Origin: Armatimonadota bacterium
GTDB lineage: Bacteria; Armatimonadota; Fimbriimonadia; Fimbriimonadales; Fimbriimonadaceae
Direction of reading: 5' to 3'
DNA length: 64,000 nucleotides
Assembly: GCA_016125185.1 (NCBI GenBank)
Contig: WGMG01000002.1
Location: 434,001 to 498,000 of the forward strand
In this document: positions 8,609 through 16,676 of the stretch, piece by piece
Numbering within the stretch: the first letter of the stretch is position 1
Layout of the letters: the number at the start of each line of letters is the position of its first letter
Translations under genes and position numbers: made by a program
The notes under the pieces: model-generated
What the model saw: only the letters and a program-made list of their open reading frames with translations
Database searches by the model: none
Told to the model about the DNA's origin: nothing

Positions 8609-10654
8609 CTATCTTCCAGACGGCTTCAATTCACTTGAAGCCGCAAGCTTAAACTTGAACTTTGATCCCTTTCCCGACTCCGACTCCACCCAAATCGAGC
8701 CACCATGCATATCGACAATCTTCTTGCAAAGGGCAAGCCCAATGCCCGTACCCGAATACTCGCGTCGAGAGTGAAGCCGCCTAAACACTTTGAAAATATC
8801 TTCGAAGAACTTCGGATCAATCCCGATCCCGTTATCCTCTACGGTGAACTCCCACGACTTACCTCCATCGACGGGCACAGCCGATACATGTACCTTTGGT
8901 TTGGAGTCCCCTCGAAACTTGACCGCGTTCCCAACCAGATTTTGGAAGAGTTGATGCAGCGTGATCGAGTTCCCGCTGACCGTCGGAAGCGGGTCCCAAG
9001 TCACCTCGGCCCCGCTTTCCTCGATGGTGGCCGAAAGCGAACGCGAGACGTCCCGAAGGGTCTGGTTTATATCGACCGGCGTGAAGGGAACTTCGTGCCT
9101 TCCAGCCCGCGAGTACATCAGGAGGTCGTCGATCAGCCGCTGCATGCGATCGGCGGCCGCCACCGAATGCTCGATGAAAGTCTTAGCTGAATCATCCAGT
9201 TGAGCCTCGTACCGACGTTGAAGAAGCTGCAAGGGGCCAGCGATGCTCCGCAGAGGTTCCTGCAAGTCATGCGAAGCCAGATAGGCGAACTGCTCCAATT
9301 CCCTGTTCGAGCGCGCGAGTTCTTCGTTCGTCCTCGCCAGTTCGCGATTCACGCGCTGAACTTCCAGCCTCTGGAGATACAGATCAGATATGTCCAAAAT
9401 GACCGCCAAATACCCGGCGATAGACGTGGCCCCATCCCGAATAACCGTCATCGTCACCTGCACCGGAAATCGCGATCCGTCCTTGCGAATGAATGTCCAC
9501 TCGCGGGTTTCGACTCCTTCCGAGAGAGGGCAATGGGTCAGCACTTCGAACCCCGAACTCAGCGCTCCATCTTCCGATAATTCGCGGCCACGCGCCGTCA
9601 CTTCCGCCTGGTCAAAGCAGAAATCTAGCTGCTGCTGTCCCACAACCTCCGCCGACGCGTACCCCAGTGCGCTTTCCGACGCCTGATTGAAGAGCGTAAC
9701 CGTCCCGTCAGGGCCGGTAGCGATCAGCAAGTGCTCGGTACTCGATAGCACGGCCTCGTGAAGCTGGTTGACGTCTTGAAGCTGCTCCGCATACCGCCGT
9801 GTCTGAATTTCCGCTTCGCGTCTTCGTGTGATATCAACGATCGAAGCCAAGGCTCCTCGCCCTTCAGGAGTGGCGATCTCACGAAGCCCGACTTCCACAA
9901 AGACCTCGGTGCCGTCCTTACGCCGACCCGCCAAGTCTCGCCCTGTGCCCATCATTCTTGGCACCGGATTCCTCATGTAGGAGCCTCGAAGATTAGCGTG
10001 TCCGCTTCGAATAGAGTCGGGAACCAAGATGTCCACGTTCTGTCCAAGCAACTCCTCCTCTGTGAAACCGAAGATGCTCAGCGCCGCCGCATTGACGGTG
10101 ACGATCTGCCCTTGCTCGTCGATCACGACGAGGCCACTCTGCGACCCATTGAACACCGCCTGAAGGTACTTCTCCCTCTGGGTCTGGCTTTCGTTCATCG
10201 CCAAAAGCCGCCGATTGGCTTCGTGAAGTTCGTTCGCCGCGCGCTGCCTTTCCGAAATGTCGGTCACCGTCGCGATCACGTAGTGCCGATCGTCCCAATC
10301 GATCGGCCCCAAGGCAACTTCAATCGGGACTTCCTTCCCATCTTGCCGTAAGCCCCAAAGGTCTCTCTGCGATCCCATCATTCGAAACGAGGGAGCCTCG
10401 GCGAACTGGTGCCGGAGGCCAACGTGGTGGCTGCGAAACCGCTCCGGCACCAACGATTCGATCGCTCGTCCGGTCAGCGTTCCCGACTCATATCCGAAGA
10501 CCTCCTCCGCCGCCAGATTCGCGTGAACGATAATTCCAGCCTCATCGACTAGAAGAATTGCTTGGGGAGTGCGGTCAAACAGTCGCCTGTCAAAGCCCTC
10601 AAGGTTCAGGACCTCCGTCGTCATATCGCCTTGTGCTGGTGTATGAATATCCAT
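8609..10654 (-). CDS. triple-PAS histidine kinase, phytochrome-type HisKA
   Basis: A 681-residue soluble kinase. Three PAS domains occupy about 20-137, 160-282 and 298-424; the first two share a PxRMMG or FRMMG turn followed by RDL, pointing to an internal duplication. A coiled coil (424-456) with repeated REL/EEL leads to FAYLASHDLQEPLRS (His462) and an HATPase_c domain ending in GTGIGLALCKKIV. No chromophore Cys or GAF domain is present, so this is not itself a phytochrome. It is the first gene of the minus-strand signalling group, and its Rcp1-like partner follows directly. Confidence 0.92.
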   Translation of the reverse strand: MDIHTPAQGDMTTEVLNLEGFDRRLFDRTPQAILLVDEAGIIVHANLAAEEVFGYESGTLTGRAIESLVPERFRSHHVGLRHQFAEAPSFRMMGSQRDLWGLRQDGKEVPIEVALGPIDWDDRHYVIATVTDISERQRAANELHEANRRLLAMNESQTQREKYLQAVFNGSQSGLVVIDEQGQIVTVNAAALSIFGFTEEELLGQNVDILVPDSIRSGHANLRGSYMRNPVPRMMGTGRDLAGRRKDGTEVFVEVGLREIATPEGRGALASIVDITRRREAEIQTRRYAEQLQDVNQLHEAVLSSTEHLLIATGPDGTVTLFNQASESALGYASAEVVGQQQLDFCFDQAEVTARGRELSEDGALSSGFEVLTHCPLSEGVETREWTFIRKDGSRFPVQVTMTVIRDGATSIAGYLAVILDISDLYLQRLEVQRVNRELARTNEELARSNRELEQFAYLASHDLQEPLRSIAGPLQLLQRRYEAQLDDSAKTFIEHSVAAADRMQRLIDDLLMYSRAGRHEVPFTPVDINQTLRDVSRSLSATIEESGAEVTWDPLPTVSGNSITLHQLFQNLVGNAVKFRGDSKPKVHVSAVPVDGGKSWEFTVEDNGIGIDPKFFEDIFKVFRRLHSRREYSGTGIGLALCKKIVDMHGGSIWVESESGKGSKFKFKLAASSELKPSGR

Positions 10655-10734
10655 AAGTTTCGCGGGTAGGCTTGAACGGCTCTAGTTAATTGTTTTATCA
10701 TAATACTACTTTCATTTGTCTATCGAGAGATGCC

Positions 10735-10858
10735 CTAGTAAAGGTGCGGCGGCTGTTTGCGGTGTAGGTATGGAAACTGATGAGAACCCAAACGCCTGGG
10801 AAGCCTCCGTAACCATGGGTCAAGCTGTCGCCAACTGGCGCAGCAGGCGAAGGAGCGT
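10735..10858 (+). promoter_or_regulatory. structured 5' leader of the REC-PAS gene
   Basis: The divergent region between the two sensor genes contains conserved-looking structure. GCTG-T-CGCCA (10824-10833) pairs with TGGCG-CAGC (10836-10844) around a 2-nt loop, directly before the AGGAG at 10851. Upstream is GGGAAGCCTCCGTAACCAT. Pieces resemble parts of c-di-GMP-I and cobalamin riboswitches, but neither consensus fits in full, so it is recorded only as a possible cis-regulatory RNA. Confidence 0.3.
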
Positions 10859-10861
10859 TTG

Positions 10862-12568
10862 ATGAACACCTCGAAACATATATTGGGATCAAGGCTAATG
10901 GTCATTGATGACCAGGTCGAAAACGTAACATTAGTCACTCGCGTGATGCGTGACGCCGGATTCTCGTCGGTTGCTTCAGAGACCAACCCCGAGAAGGCTC
11001 TCATTTCCATCCACGACATCGCGCCAAACCTCATCATCCTCGATCAGCACATGCCGATCATGAGCGGCTTCCAGTTCCTGACCGAGCTCCATCGGCTTCG
11101 GGCCGATGGTCCGTACATCCCTGTGCTCATGCTGACCGCCGATGTGACCGACGCAACTAAGCACGAGGCTCTACGCCTCGGGGTCGAAGACTTCCTTCAG
11201 AAGCCTTTCGACGCCGTCGAGTTGCTCCTCAGGACCCTCAACATCCTCTCCGCGTCTCACATTCGCAAGGAACTCGAGCTTGAAAATGCGGATCTCACCG
11301 ACAAACTTCGCAAGCGAGCAAAAGAACTTGAGGAACTCAACGCAGAACTCGAAGTCGAAATTCAGGTTCGCAAACAGACCGAACAGGAATTGATGCGTGC
11401 CGAAGGTCGCAACCGATACCTCCTTTCCGCTTGCCCCACGACCATTTACGCCGCCACCGCGCGGCCGCCTTACCGACTAAATTTCATCGCCGAGACCGTG
11501 CGTTCCATGCTCGGTTACACCGCCCAAGAAATCATCAATGGCGAATTTCCTCCCAAGAGCCTGATCCATCGCGACGATCTCGCCCGGGTGCTGCTCGCCC
11601 TCGACTCCCTCGACGAAGTCGAAAAGAAGACTGAAATCTACCGACTCCGCAACGCGGAAGGCGAATACCGTTGGATTCGCGACGACATGGTCATGATCGC
11701 CGGAGTCGACGGACGTCCGTTCGAAATCATTGGCTCCTGGGTCGATATCACTGACCAGCGCCTCGCCGAAGAGTCACTGACCCGTCGTTCCTTCGAGCTT
11801 GCCGAAACCAACACGGACCTTCTCGACATTGATCGCCTCAAGTCCGCAATGGTCGCATCGACCTCCAAGGAGCTTCATCAGCCGCTAGCCGTCATCCGCG
11901 AGTTTGCGCGGGAGTACAGGCCGAGCGGCACGCCGGGCAAGCGGATGACCACATACCAAAGCAAAGTCCTGCGCAACTGCGACGAAGTGACCAAACTCGT
12001 CGAAGCCCTTGTCGAGATTCAAGGCATCGAGTCCGGCATGTTCCAGTTGGAGCCCCGACGCACCGATATCGCCTCCGTCCTCCACGAATCCGTTCGCGTC
12101 TTCGAGATCGAGACGGCCAAAGACGGCGTCGTGCTAAACGCTCAAGTCCCTCCCGATCTGCCCGACGTCTTCGCCGACGACGAAGCGATTGCCCAAATCC
12201 TCACCCGGCTTTTTGAAAACGTCGCGCTCTCAACCCCCGTTCAAGGGGCCATCCAGTTCCGAGCTTCGGTTGATAAAACCCACGTCACGATCGAAATCAC
12301 CAATCCTGGCCGCCGACTCCGAGCAAAGGAACTCGACCAGCTTCTACGCCCACTCGGAAACATCGAAGGGATCGACCCAAGCGAACTCACTAGTTCGGCC
12401 GTCGGTCTTCGCATCTCCAAGCGGCTCGTCGAGCGACTGGGAGGCGATCTCAAGATCGAAGCCGAACCCCAACGAGGCCTCCGCGCCTCGGTCTCGTTCC
12501 TCATCTGGAGCCCGGAAACTGAAGCCACCTGGCAGCCCTTCCGCCACGGAATGAGCAGCCGCAACTAA
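10862..12568 (+). CDS. REC-PAS protein with degenerate histidine-kinase domain
   Basis: A 568-residue product; ATG at 10862 sits 6 nt after AGGAG and is preferred over TTG at 10859. The receiver is intact (IDDQ, Asp61 in LIILDQHMP, MLTAD, QKPF). A coiled coil (about 133-180) leads to a PAS domain (about 185-305). The kinase part is altered: the H-box reads STSKELHQPL, with Lys336 where the phosphoacceptor His belongs and His339 three residues later. The G1 box is NPGRRL instead of DxGxGI, and G2 is AVGLRISK. It is therefore probably a pseudokinase acting by binding rather than phosphorylation. It is divergent from the triple-PAS kinase. Confidence 0.85.
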   Translation: MNTSKHILGSRLMVIDDQVENVTLVTRVMRDAGFSSVASETNPEKALISIHDIAPNLIILDQHMPIMSGFQFLTELHRLRADGPYIPVLMLTADVTDATKHEALRLGVEDFLQKPFDAVELLLRTLNILSASHIRKELELENADLTDKLRKRAKELEELNAELEVEIQVRKQTEQELMRAEGRNRYLLSACPTTIYAATARPPYRLNFIAETVRSMLGYTAQEIINGEFPPKSLIHRDDLARVLLALDSLDEVEKKTEIYRLRNAEGEYRWIRDDMVMIAGVDGRPFEIIGSWVDITDQRLAEESLTRRSFELAETNTDLLDIDRLKSAMVASTSKELHQPLAVIREFAREYRPSGTPGKRMTTYQSKVLRNCDEVTKLVEALVEIQGIESGMFQLEPRRTDIASVLHESVRVFEIETAKDGVVLNAQVPPDLPDVFADDEAIAQILTRLFENVALSTPVQGAIQFRASVDKTHVTIEITNPGRRLRAKELDQLLRPLGNIEGIDPSELTSSAVGLRISKRLVERLGGDLKIEAEPQRGLRASVSFLIWSPETEATWQPFRHGMSSRN

Positions 12569-12643
12569 CGAACAGAACTCGGATACGAACCACTGCTAAA
12601 CCAAAGCCCATAAAGAAGCTATCGCACTTCAATCTCCGACGAA

Positions 12644-12747
12644 CGTAGGGCTGTAAGCCCGTCCTTCCTTAGCCCAGTCCGAAGAGTCGAGAATCGGCTC
12701 GAAGGGCTGGGTGCCAAACCAAAACAGTAAGAGTCCGAGGAGCGAAG
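12644..12747. repeat. dispersed repeat A, copy 1
   Basis: Three blocks recur in the same order at 24797-24900: CGTAGGGCTGTAAGCCCGT (12644-12662), a 42-bp block running from AGCCCAGTCC to GAAGGGCTGGGT (12671-12712), and CAGTAAGAGTCC with GGAGCGAAG (12725-12747). The first block forms a GGGCT/AGCCC hairpin, and the ends of the second can pair. Confidence 0.8.
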
Positions 12748-12800
12748 CGACCCCGCCGAGCAAAGCGAGGAAGAGCCTTCTACTCTTTCTTGCGAAGCAA

Positions 12801-12832
12801 CACTCCTGACGCACACCAGGAGACGGGGAGGG
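12801..12832. repeat. dispersed hairpin repeat B, copy 1
   Basis: CTCCTGACGCACACCAGGAG forms a stem and is followed by ACGGGGAGGG. Related copies lie at 19395-19427 and 27356-27400, with the common form CTCCTGACTCGTGTCAGGAG then ACGGG. Confidence 0.7.
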
Positions 12833-12860
12833 CAAATCCACAAAACCTCAAAAACCCACT

Positions 12861-12876
12861 TTCATACCATCTTCAT
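12861..12876 (+). promoter_or_regulatory. TTCAT-N6-TTCAT operator, copy 1
   Basis: TTCAT at 12861 and 12872 are direct repeats offset by exactly 11 bp, the usual pattern for OmpR/PhoB-type regulators. GGTTGAATA follows 8 bp after the second repeat, as it does in copy 2 (14217), and may include the -10 region. It precedes the candidate RNA and the solute-binding protein gene. Confidence 0.6.
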
Positions 12877-12900
12877 GTCCACATGGTTGAATACATACTC

Positions 12901-12995
12901 AAGGAGTCGGCCAGATCGCACCCAAGCATGGAGCCCGTGTAAGTGTGATCCCTGGCTCCGGCCATCTTCTCCTCGCCCCGACAAGGGGCTTTTTT
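12901..12995 (+). ncRNA. candidate small RNA or attenuator leader
   Basis: Starting just after the operator/-10 region, a long irregular stem can form. GCCAG (12910-12914) pairs with CTGGC (12952-12956), ATCGCAC (12915-12921) with GTGTGAT (12943-12949), and CATGG (12927-12931) with CCGTG (12935-12939) around AGC. A short intrinsic terminator follows, GCCCC-GACAA-GGGGC with six T. The terminator lies 33 bp before the solute-binding protein ATG, so this is either a free RNA of roughly 95 nt or a termination-controlled leader. No known RNA family is recognised. Confidence 0.5.
12975..12995 (+). terminator. intrinsic terminator ahead of the solute-binding protein gene
   Basis: GCCCC (12975-12979), loop GACAA, GGGGC (12985-12989), then TTTTTT (12990-12995). 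The U tract is clean and the strand is that of the downstream gene. Confidence 0.7.
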
Positions 12996-13027
12996 GTGCC
13001 CGAACCCAAAAGGATTACAATGTCGCC

Positions 13028-14209
13028 ATGGGAACGCTGTTTCGCTTGGCCCTAACCGGCATTGCCGCCATCCTCAGCGCCAACACCCTGACCGTCCCGC
13101 CCGAAAAAACGATCAAAATCGCTTGCCTAACCGACCTTACCGGCGACTGCACCCTCTACGGTCAGGACCAACTCGCCGGATGCTGGATGGCCGTCGACGA
13201 AGCGAACAAAGCGGGCGGCATCCATGGAACCAAGATCGAACTCATCGTCAAGGACACGCGGAGCAACCGAGATGACGCGAAAGCCGCCGCCGAGAGCGTC
13301 GCGGACCAACCGATTTCCGCCATCGTCGGCACAATCTGGAACTCACGAGCAAGCGTCATAGCCCAAACCGCGCTTCCCTATTCCATTCCCGTCTTCTATC
13401 CCGGACCGATGCTGGCCGACCAGCAACCGGCGCAAAACCTCATCCGAACCTCAAGCGCCTTCCACGACGAGGCCGTCGCCATGGCGACTTTTGCCATCCA
13501 GAACCTCAAGCTCAAGCGGATCGCGGTCGTGACCCAAACTGAAATCCCATCCTCGGTCGAAATGAGCGACACCTTCTGCCGAAAGATCACCTCGCTCGGT
13601 CATCCCGCCATTCTCAAACGCTTCGAGAATTACGACTTCAATGGCATTCCAGACTTCGAGCCGCTGATCCAGTCGATCAAAAAAGCCAACCCCGACGCCG
13701 TGTACATCTCGGATCTATTCCTGCAGGCTGGTCCCACCATCCGGCTCCTGCGGGAAGCCGGAGTCAAGGCTACGATCCTCGGAACCTCCAACCTGGACAA
13801 CGATACGGTCCTTTGGAACTTCAAACCCGGCGCGAGCCCGATCTACTTCACCACCGCGTGCGCCTTCGATAGCCCAAACCTCAAGTCGTTTGCCCAGAGG
13901 TGGCTGGCCAATCATGACCAAAAACCTCCGAACAGCGACGAAGCTCTAACCGCCTACGATGCAACCAACGTCGCCATCGAAGCAATCCGCGGTTCCCCGC
14001 GAACCGACCCCCAATCGGTCCTCCTCGCCGCCCAAGGCATTTCCAACTTTGCTGGCGTAACGGGAACCATCACCGTCAAAGGCCACCCCGCTTCTCCCTG
14101 CAGCCGAATCGACATCGTCAGGGTCAAATCGACAGCCAAGAAAGCTCGAATCAATCCAGCCTCCCAATGGCAAAGCTACGTCGCCAGCTTCAACCCGCAA
14201 AAGCTCTAG
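13028..14209 (+). CDS. ABC transporter solute-binding protein, LIVBP/urea type
   Basis: A 393-residue product beginning MGTLFRLALTGIAAIL, a signal peptide. KTIKIACLTDLTGDCTLYGQ then WMAVDEANKAGGIHGTKIEL and the later ISAIVGTIWNS are typical of type-I periplasmic binding proteins (Peripla_BP_6; leucine/branched-chain amino acid, urea or amide binding). An upstream extension of the frame exists but would bury the signal peptide, so ATG 13028 is chosen; its ribosome-binding site is weak (AAAGGA about 14 nt away). No permease or ATPase is near. With the adjacent OmpR-type two-component pair and shared operator, it may work as a sensory binding protein for the kinase rather than only in transport (inference). 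Confidence 0.88.
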   Translation: MGTLFRLALTGIAAILSANTLTVPPEKTIKIACLTDLTGDCTLYGQDQLAGCWMAVDEANKAGGIHGTKIELIVKDTRSNRDDAKAAAESVADQPISAIVGTIWNSRASVIAQTALPYSIPVFYPGPMLADQQPAQNLIRTSSAFHDEAVAMATFAIQNLKLKRIAVVTQTEIPSSVEMSDTFCRKITSLGHPAILKRFENYDFNGIPDFEPLIQSIKKANPDAVYISDLFLQAGPTIRLLREAGVKATILGTSNLDNDTVLWNFKPGASPIYFTTACAFDSPNLKSFAQRWLANHDQKPPNSDEALTAYDATNVAIEAIRGSPRTDPQSVLLAAQGISNFAGVTGTITVKGHPASPCSRIDIVRVKSTAKKARINPASQWQSYVASFNPQKL

Positions 14210-14216
14210 CCCCATT

Positions 14217-14232
14217 TTCATGCCGTCTTCAT
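14217..14232 (+). promoter_or_regulatory. TTCAT-N6-TTCAT operator, copy 2
   Basis: TTCAT at 14217 and 14228, offset 11 bp, with the same flanks as copy 1 (TTTCATRCCRTCTTCATG) and GGTTGAATA again exactly 8 bp later. It lies about 95 bp before the response regulator gene and suggests autoregulation. Confidence 0.65.
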
Positions 14233-14325
14233 GATTTCCAGGTTGAATAGAAGAAAAAGGAAGGGCTCCCACGACCTCTTGTCGGCGCAACGACGAGGGG
14301 CAGACTGGGCCCCAAACAAGGAACC

Positions 14326-15015
14326 ATGAAGCTCCTGATTATCGAAGACGACGTCGAAATTGCCAGCGCCATCCGTGATGGATTGGAAGATGCCGGCTTC
14401 GTCGTCCAAATCGTCCGCGACGGCGAGCGCGGTCTCCGCGTCGCCCAAGCCAACAAGTTCAGCGTCATCATCCTCGACCTCATGCTGCCGACCATGGACG
14501 GCATGACGATCTGCCGACACCTGCGCGAGACTCGCAACGCCACCCCGATCCTCATGCTCAGCGCCAAGGACACTCTGCGTGATCGCGTCGGTGGCCTCGA
14601 GCAAGGCGCGGATGATTACCTCGGCAAGCCGTTCCAGTTCGAAGAGCTTCTTGCTCGCATCCGTGCGCTCCTCCGTCGTGACAAAGTCATCAAAAGCGCC
14701 GAACTCCGCGTCGACGACCTCATCATAGACACCGCCGCTCGCACCGTCCATCGCGGCGGCAAAGAGATCGTCCTTACTCAGCGTGAGTACACCCTCCTCG
14801 AAGCCCTTGCCAGCCGCGAGGGCCAGGTCCTCACCCGCGACACCATCCAGCACGTCGTCTGGACCGACGAATTCAGCACGTCCAATACCGTCGACGTGCA
14901 TGTGCGAAACTTAAGAAAGAAGGTCGACGGCGACTTCACCCGAAAGCTCATCCACACCGTGGTAGGCGCGGGCTACTCGCTCAGGGTCGATTCGCCTGAG
15001 CAATCCACCCCATGA
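14326..15015 (+). CDS. OmpR-family response regulator
   Basis: A 229-residue product. The receiver has IIEDD, Asp51 in IILDLMLPTMDG, and LGKPF. The C-terminal winged helix (about 128-224) shows VLTQREYTLLEALASREG, VHVRNLRKKVD and VVGAGYSLRV, the OmpR/PhoB pattern. Such regulators bind direct repeats with 11-bp spacing as dimers, and three of these occur around this gene. It overlaps the kinase gene by 4 nt (ATGA), so the two are translationally coupled. Target genes are probably those next to the TTCAT repeats. Confidence 0.95.
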   Translation: MKLLIIEDDVEIASAIRDGLEDAGFVVQIVRDGERGLRVAQANKFSVIILDLMLPTMDGMTICRHLRETRNATPILMLSAKDTLRDRVGGLEQGADDYLGKPFQFEELLARIRALLRRDKVIKSAELRVDDLIIDTAARTVHRGGKEIVLTQREYTLLEALASREGQVLTRDTIQHVVWTDEFSTSNTVDVHVRNLRKKVDGDFTRKLIHTVVGAGYSLRVDSPEQSTP

Positions 15016-16607
15016 TTCGCACCAAGCTCACCGTCTGGAACTGCGTCGTTCTCTCGATCGTCCTCACCCTGACGGGCCTAGCGGTCTACTTCACCACCCA
15101 GCGAATCCTGTTCAAGGGCATCGACGACGGCTTGCTTCAGCGCGCCCAACTCTTCGCCGCCAGTTGGCACGGCATACCCGGCCAACCCGGCGGCCCCGGC
15201 GACATGAGGCGGCCAGACGACCACGGTGATCGTAGCGATAAAGATCGCCAAGGCCCCGGCCCAACCTTCTCGTTTAACGGCAACCCTGGCACCACATCGG
15301 GTGACCCTGGCCCCGGTCAAAGCGCGTCAAACGGACCGGATAACAATCAATTCCGAGGCTTCGAAAACCGCCGCATGGAACCAGAAATCGATGTCCAAGC
15401 CGCCAAAGAGCAGGGCATCGACCCCAAGGGCCTCAGCCAGATCAAGGCCCTCCAAACCGTCCTCCGCCCGATGGCGCTCGACCTAACCGGCAAAGACGTC
15501 GTCCACCCCGAACAGACCGCCTGGGACAAAACCACCTTCGAACAGGCAAAAAGCGGTCAGCAAGCCTACGGAATCTCCGTCCAGGACGGCATCCGCATCC
15601 GCGTTCTCAGCTACCCGATGCGTCAGAACGGCAAGATCGCCTACATCCTCCAGTTCGGCGCCCCCATGTCGGCCGAACTCCAAGCCCTCGGCCAACTCGC
15701 CAAAACCCTCACTATCGTCCTCCCTCTCGCCGTCACCGTCATGCTGTTCGTCGGCGTGATCCTCACGCGCCGCGCACTCCGACCGGTGGGGCAGATCGCC
15801 TCTGCCGCCGAGCAGATCGAAATCACCAACCTCTCCGACCGCCTGCCCGTTCATGGGGAAGACGAATTCGCCCAGCTTAGTTCGACCTTCAATGGCCTCC
15901 TTGGGCGACTCGAAGAGGCCTTCCAAGAAAAGGATCAGGCGTTTGGTCAGCTTCGCCGCTTCACCGCCGACGCCTCCCACGAACTCAAAACCCCCCTTAC
16001 TGCGATCCAGCTTCGAACCGGCCTTGCCCTCCGCAAGGAAATCTCCGCCGAGAAGTACCAAGAGCACCTACTGGCCATCGACCGTGCGGCCGGCCAGATG
16101 AACGCCGTCGTCCAAGATTTGCTCTTCCTCGCCGCATCGGACGAAGGGCGCCTCAACCTCAGAAAGGAAGACGCCAACCTCGCCGATATCGTCGAAGACT
16201 CGATCTTCTCCGTCGATACCTCACACCATCAAATCGAACGCGACATCGACCCCAACATCCACCTCTCCCTCGATCCCGCTGCCATGACCCGCGTGTTGGT
16301 CAACATCGTCAAGAACGCCGTGCTCTACACCGAGAAGGGAAATACGATTCGCGTCACCTCGCATCGCCACGGCAACAGCGCGGTCGTCAAGGTCATCGAT
16401 CAAGGAGAAGGAATCCCTGCGAACCATGTACCGCTCATCTTCGACCGGTTCCACCGGGTCGATAGTTCACGCTTCCGCGACTCGGGTGGGAGCGGCCTCG
16501 GCTTGGCCATCGCCAAAGCCATCGTCGAGCTTCATAACGGGAAAATCGAACTCGAAAGCGAAGTTCAAAAGGGCACAACCGTCACCATTACGCTCCCCAT
16601 TCATTAG
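15012..16607 (+). CDS. membrane histidine kinase with Gly/Pro/Asp-rich sensor domain
   Basis: A 531-residue kinase. TM1 is at about 8-28 and TM2 at about 233-252, with a HAMP domain following (RRALRPVGQI to RLP). HisKA has FTADASHELKTPLTAI (His323), and HATPase_c has DQGEGI and GGSGLGLAIAKAIV. The extracytoplasmic domain (about 30-230) contains a low-complexity Gly/Pro/Asp-rich stretch at about 54-112. That composition resembles the Gly-Gly-Pro repeat of the protein encoded at 16677-17498, a possible link between sensor and target. The domain family of the sensor is not recognised. Confidence 0.93.
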   Translation: MIRTKLTVWNCVVLSIVLTLTGLAVYFTTQRILFKGIDDGLLQRAQLFAASWHGIPGQPGGPGDMRRPDDHGDRSDKDRQGPGPTFSFNGNPGTTSGDPGPGQSASNGPDNNQFRGFENRRMEPEIDVQAAKEQGIDPKGLSQIKALQTVLRPMALDLTGKDVVHPEQTAWDKTTFEQAKSGQQAYGISVQDGIRIRVLSYPMRQNGKIAYILQFGAPMSAELQALGQLAKTLTIVLPLAVTVMLFVGVILTRRALRPVGQIASAAEQIEITNLSDRLPVHGEDEFAQLSSTFNGLLGRLEEAFQEKDQAFGQLRRFTADASHELKTPLTAIQLRTGLALRKEISAEKYQEHLLAIDRAAGQMNAVVQDLLFLAASDEGRLNLRKEDANLADIVEDSIFSVDTSHHQIERDIDPNIHLSLDPAAMTRVLVNIVKNAVLYTEKGNTIRVTSHRHGNSAVVKVIDQGEGIPANHVPLIFDRFHRVDSSRFRDSGGSGLGLAIAKAIVELHNGKIELESEVQKGTTVTITLPIH

Positions 16608-16609
16608 AG

Positions 16610-16646
16610 GGTGAGCAAAGCAAAGGCGCCTCCGTGCTCCTTCACC
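16610..16646. terminator. imperfect hairpin between convergent genes
   Basis: GGTGA (16610-16614) pairs with TCACC (16642-16646), with partial inner pairing around the palindrome AGGCGCCT. ATTTTAG follows. It lies between converging genes and may act as a two-way terminator or be a degenerate repeat. Confidence 0.35.
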
Positions 16647-16676
16647 TTGCTGCATTTTAGGGGGTTCGGTTGGTTA

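Larger units (their letters stand above)
12569..13027. other. repeat- and RNA-rich intergenic region
   Basis: This 459-bp gap holds dispersed repeat A (12644-12747), hairpin repeat B (12801-12832), a TTCAT direct-repeat operator (12861-12876), and a candidate leader or small RNA ending in an intrinsic terminator (12901-12995). No protein gene is supported, although a frame stays open across part of it ahead of the solute-binding protein. Confidence 0.7.

Noticed and set aside
10700-10861. A c-di-GMP-I (GEMM) or cobalamin riboswitch
   Set aside because: Only short matches (AAGCCTCCG; GGGAAGCC and GCTGTCGCCAACTG) are present, and the conserved cores of either class are incomplete. Kept as an undefined structured leader.
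12875-13027. An extended N-terminus of the solute-binding protein
   Set aside because: It would run through the intrinsic terminator and place about 50 residues before a clear signal peptide.
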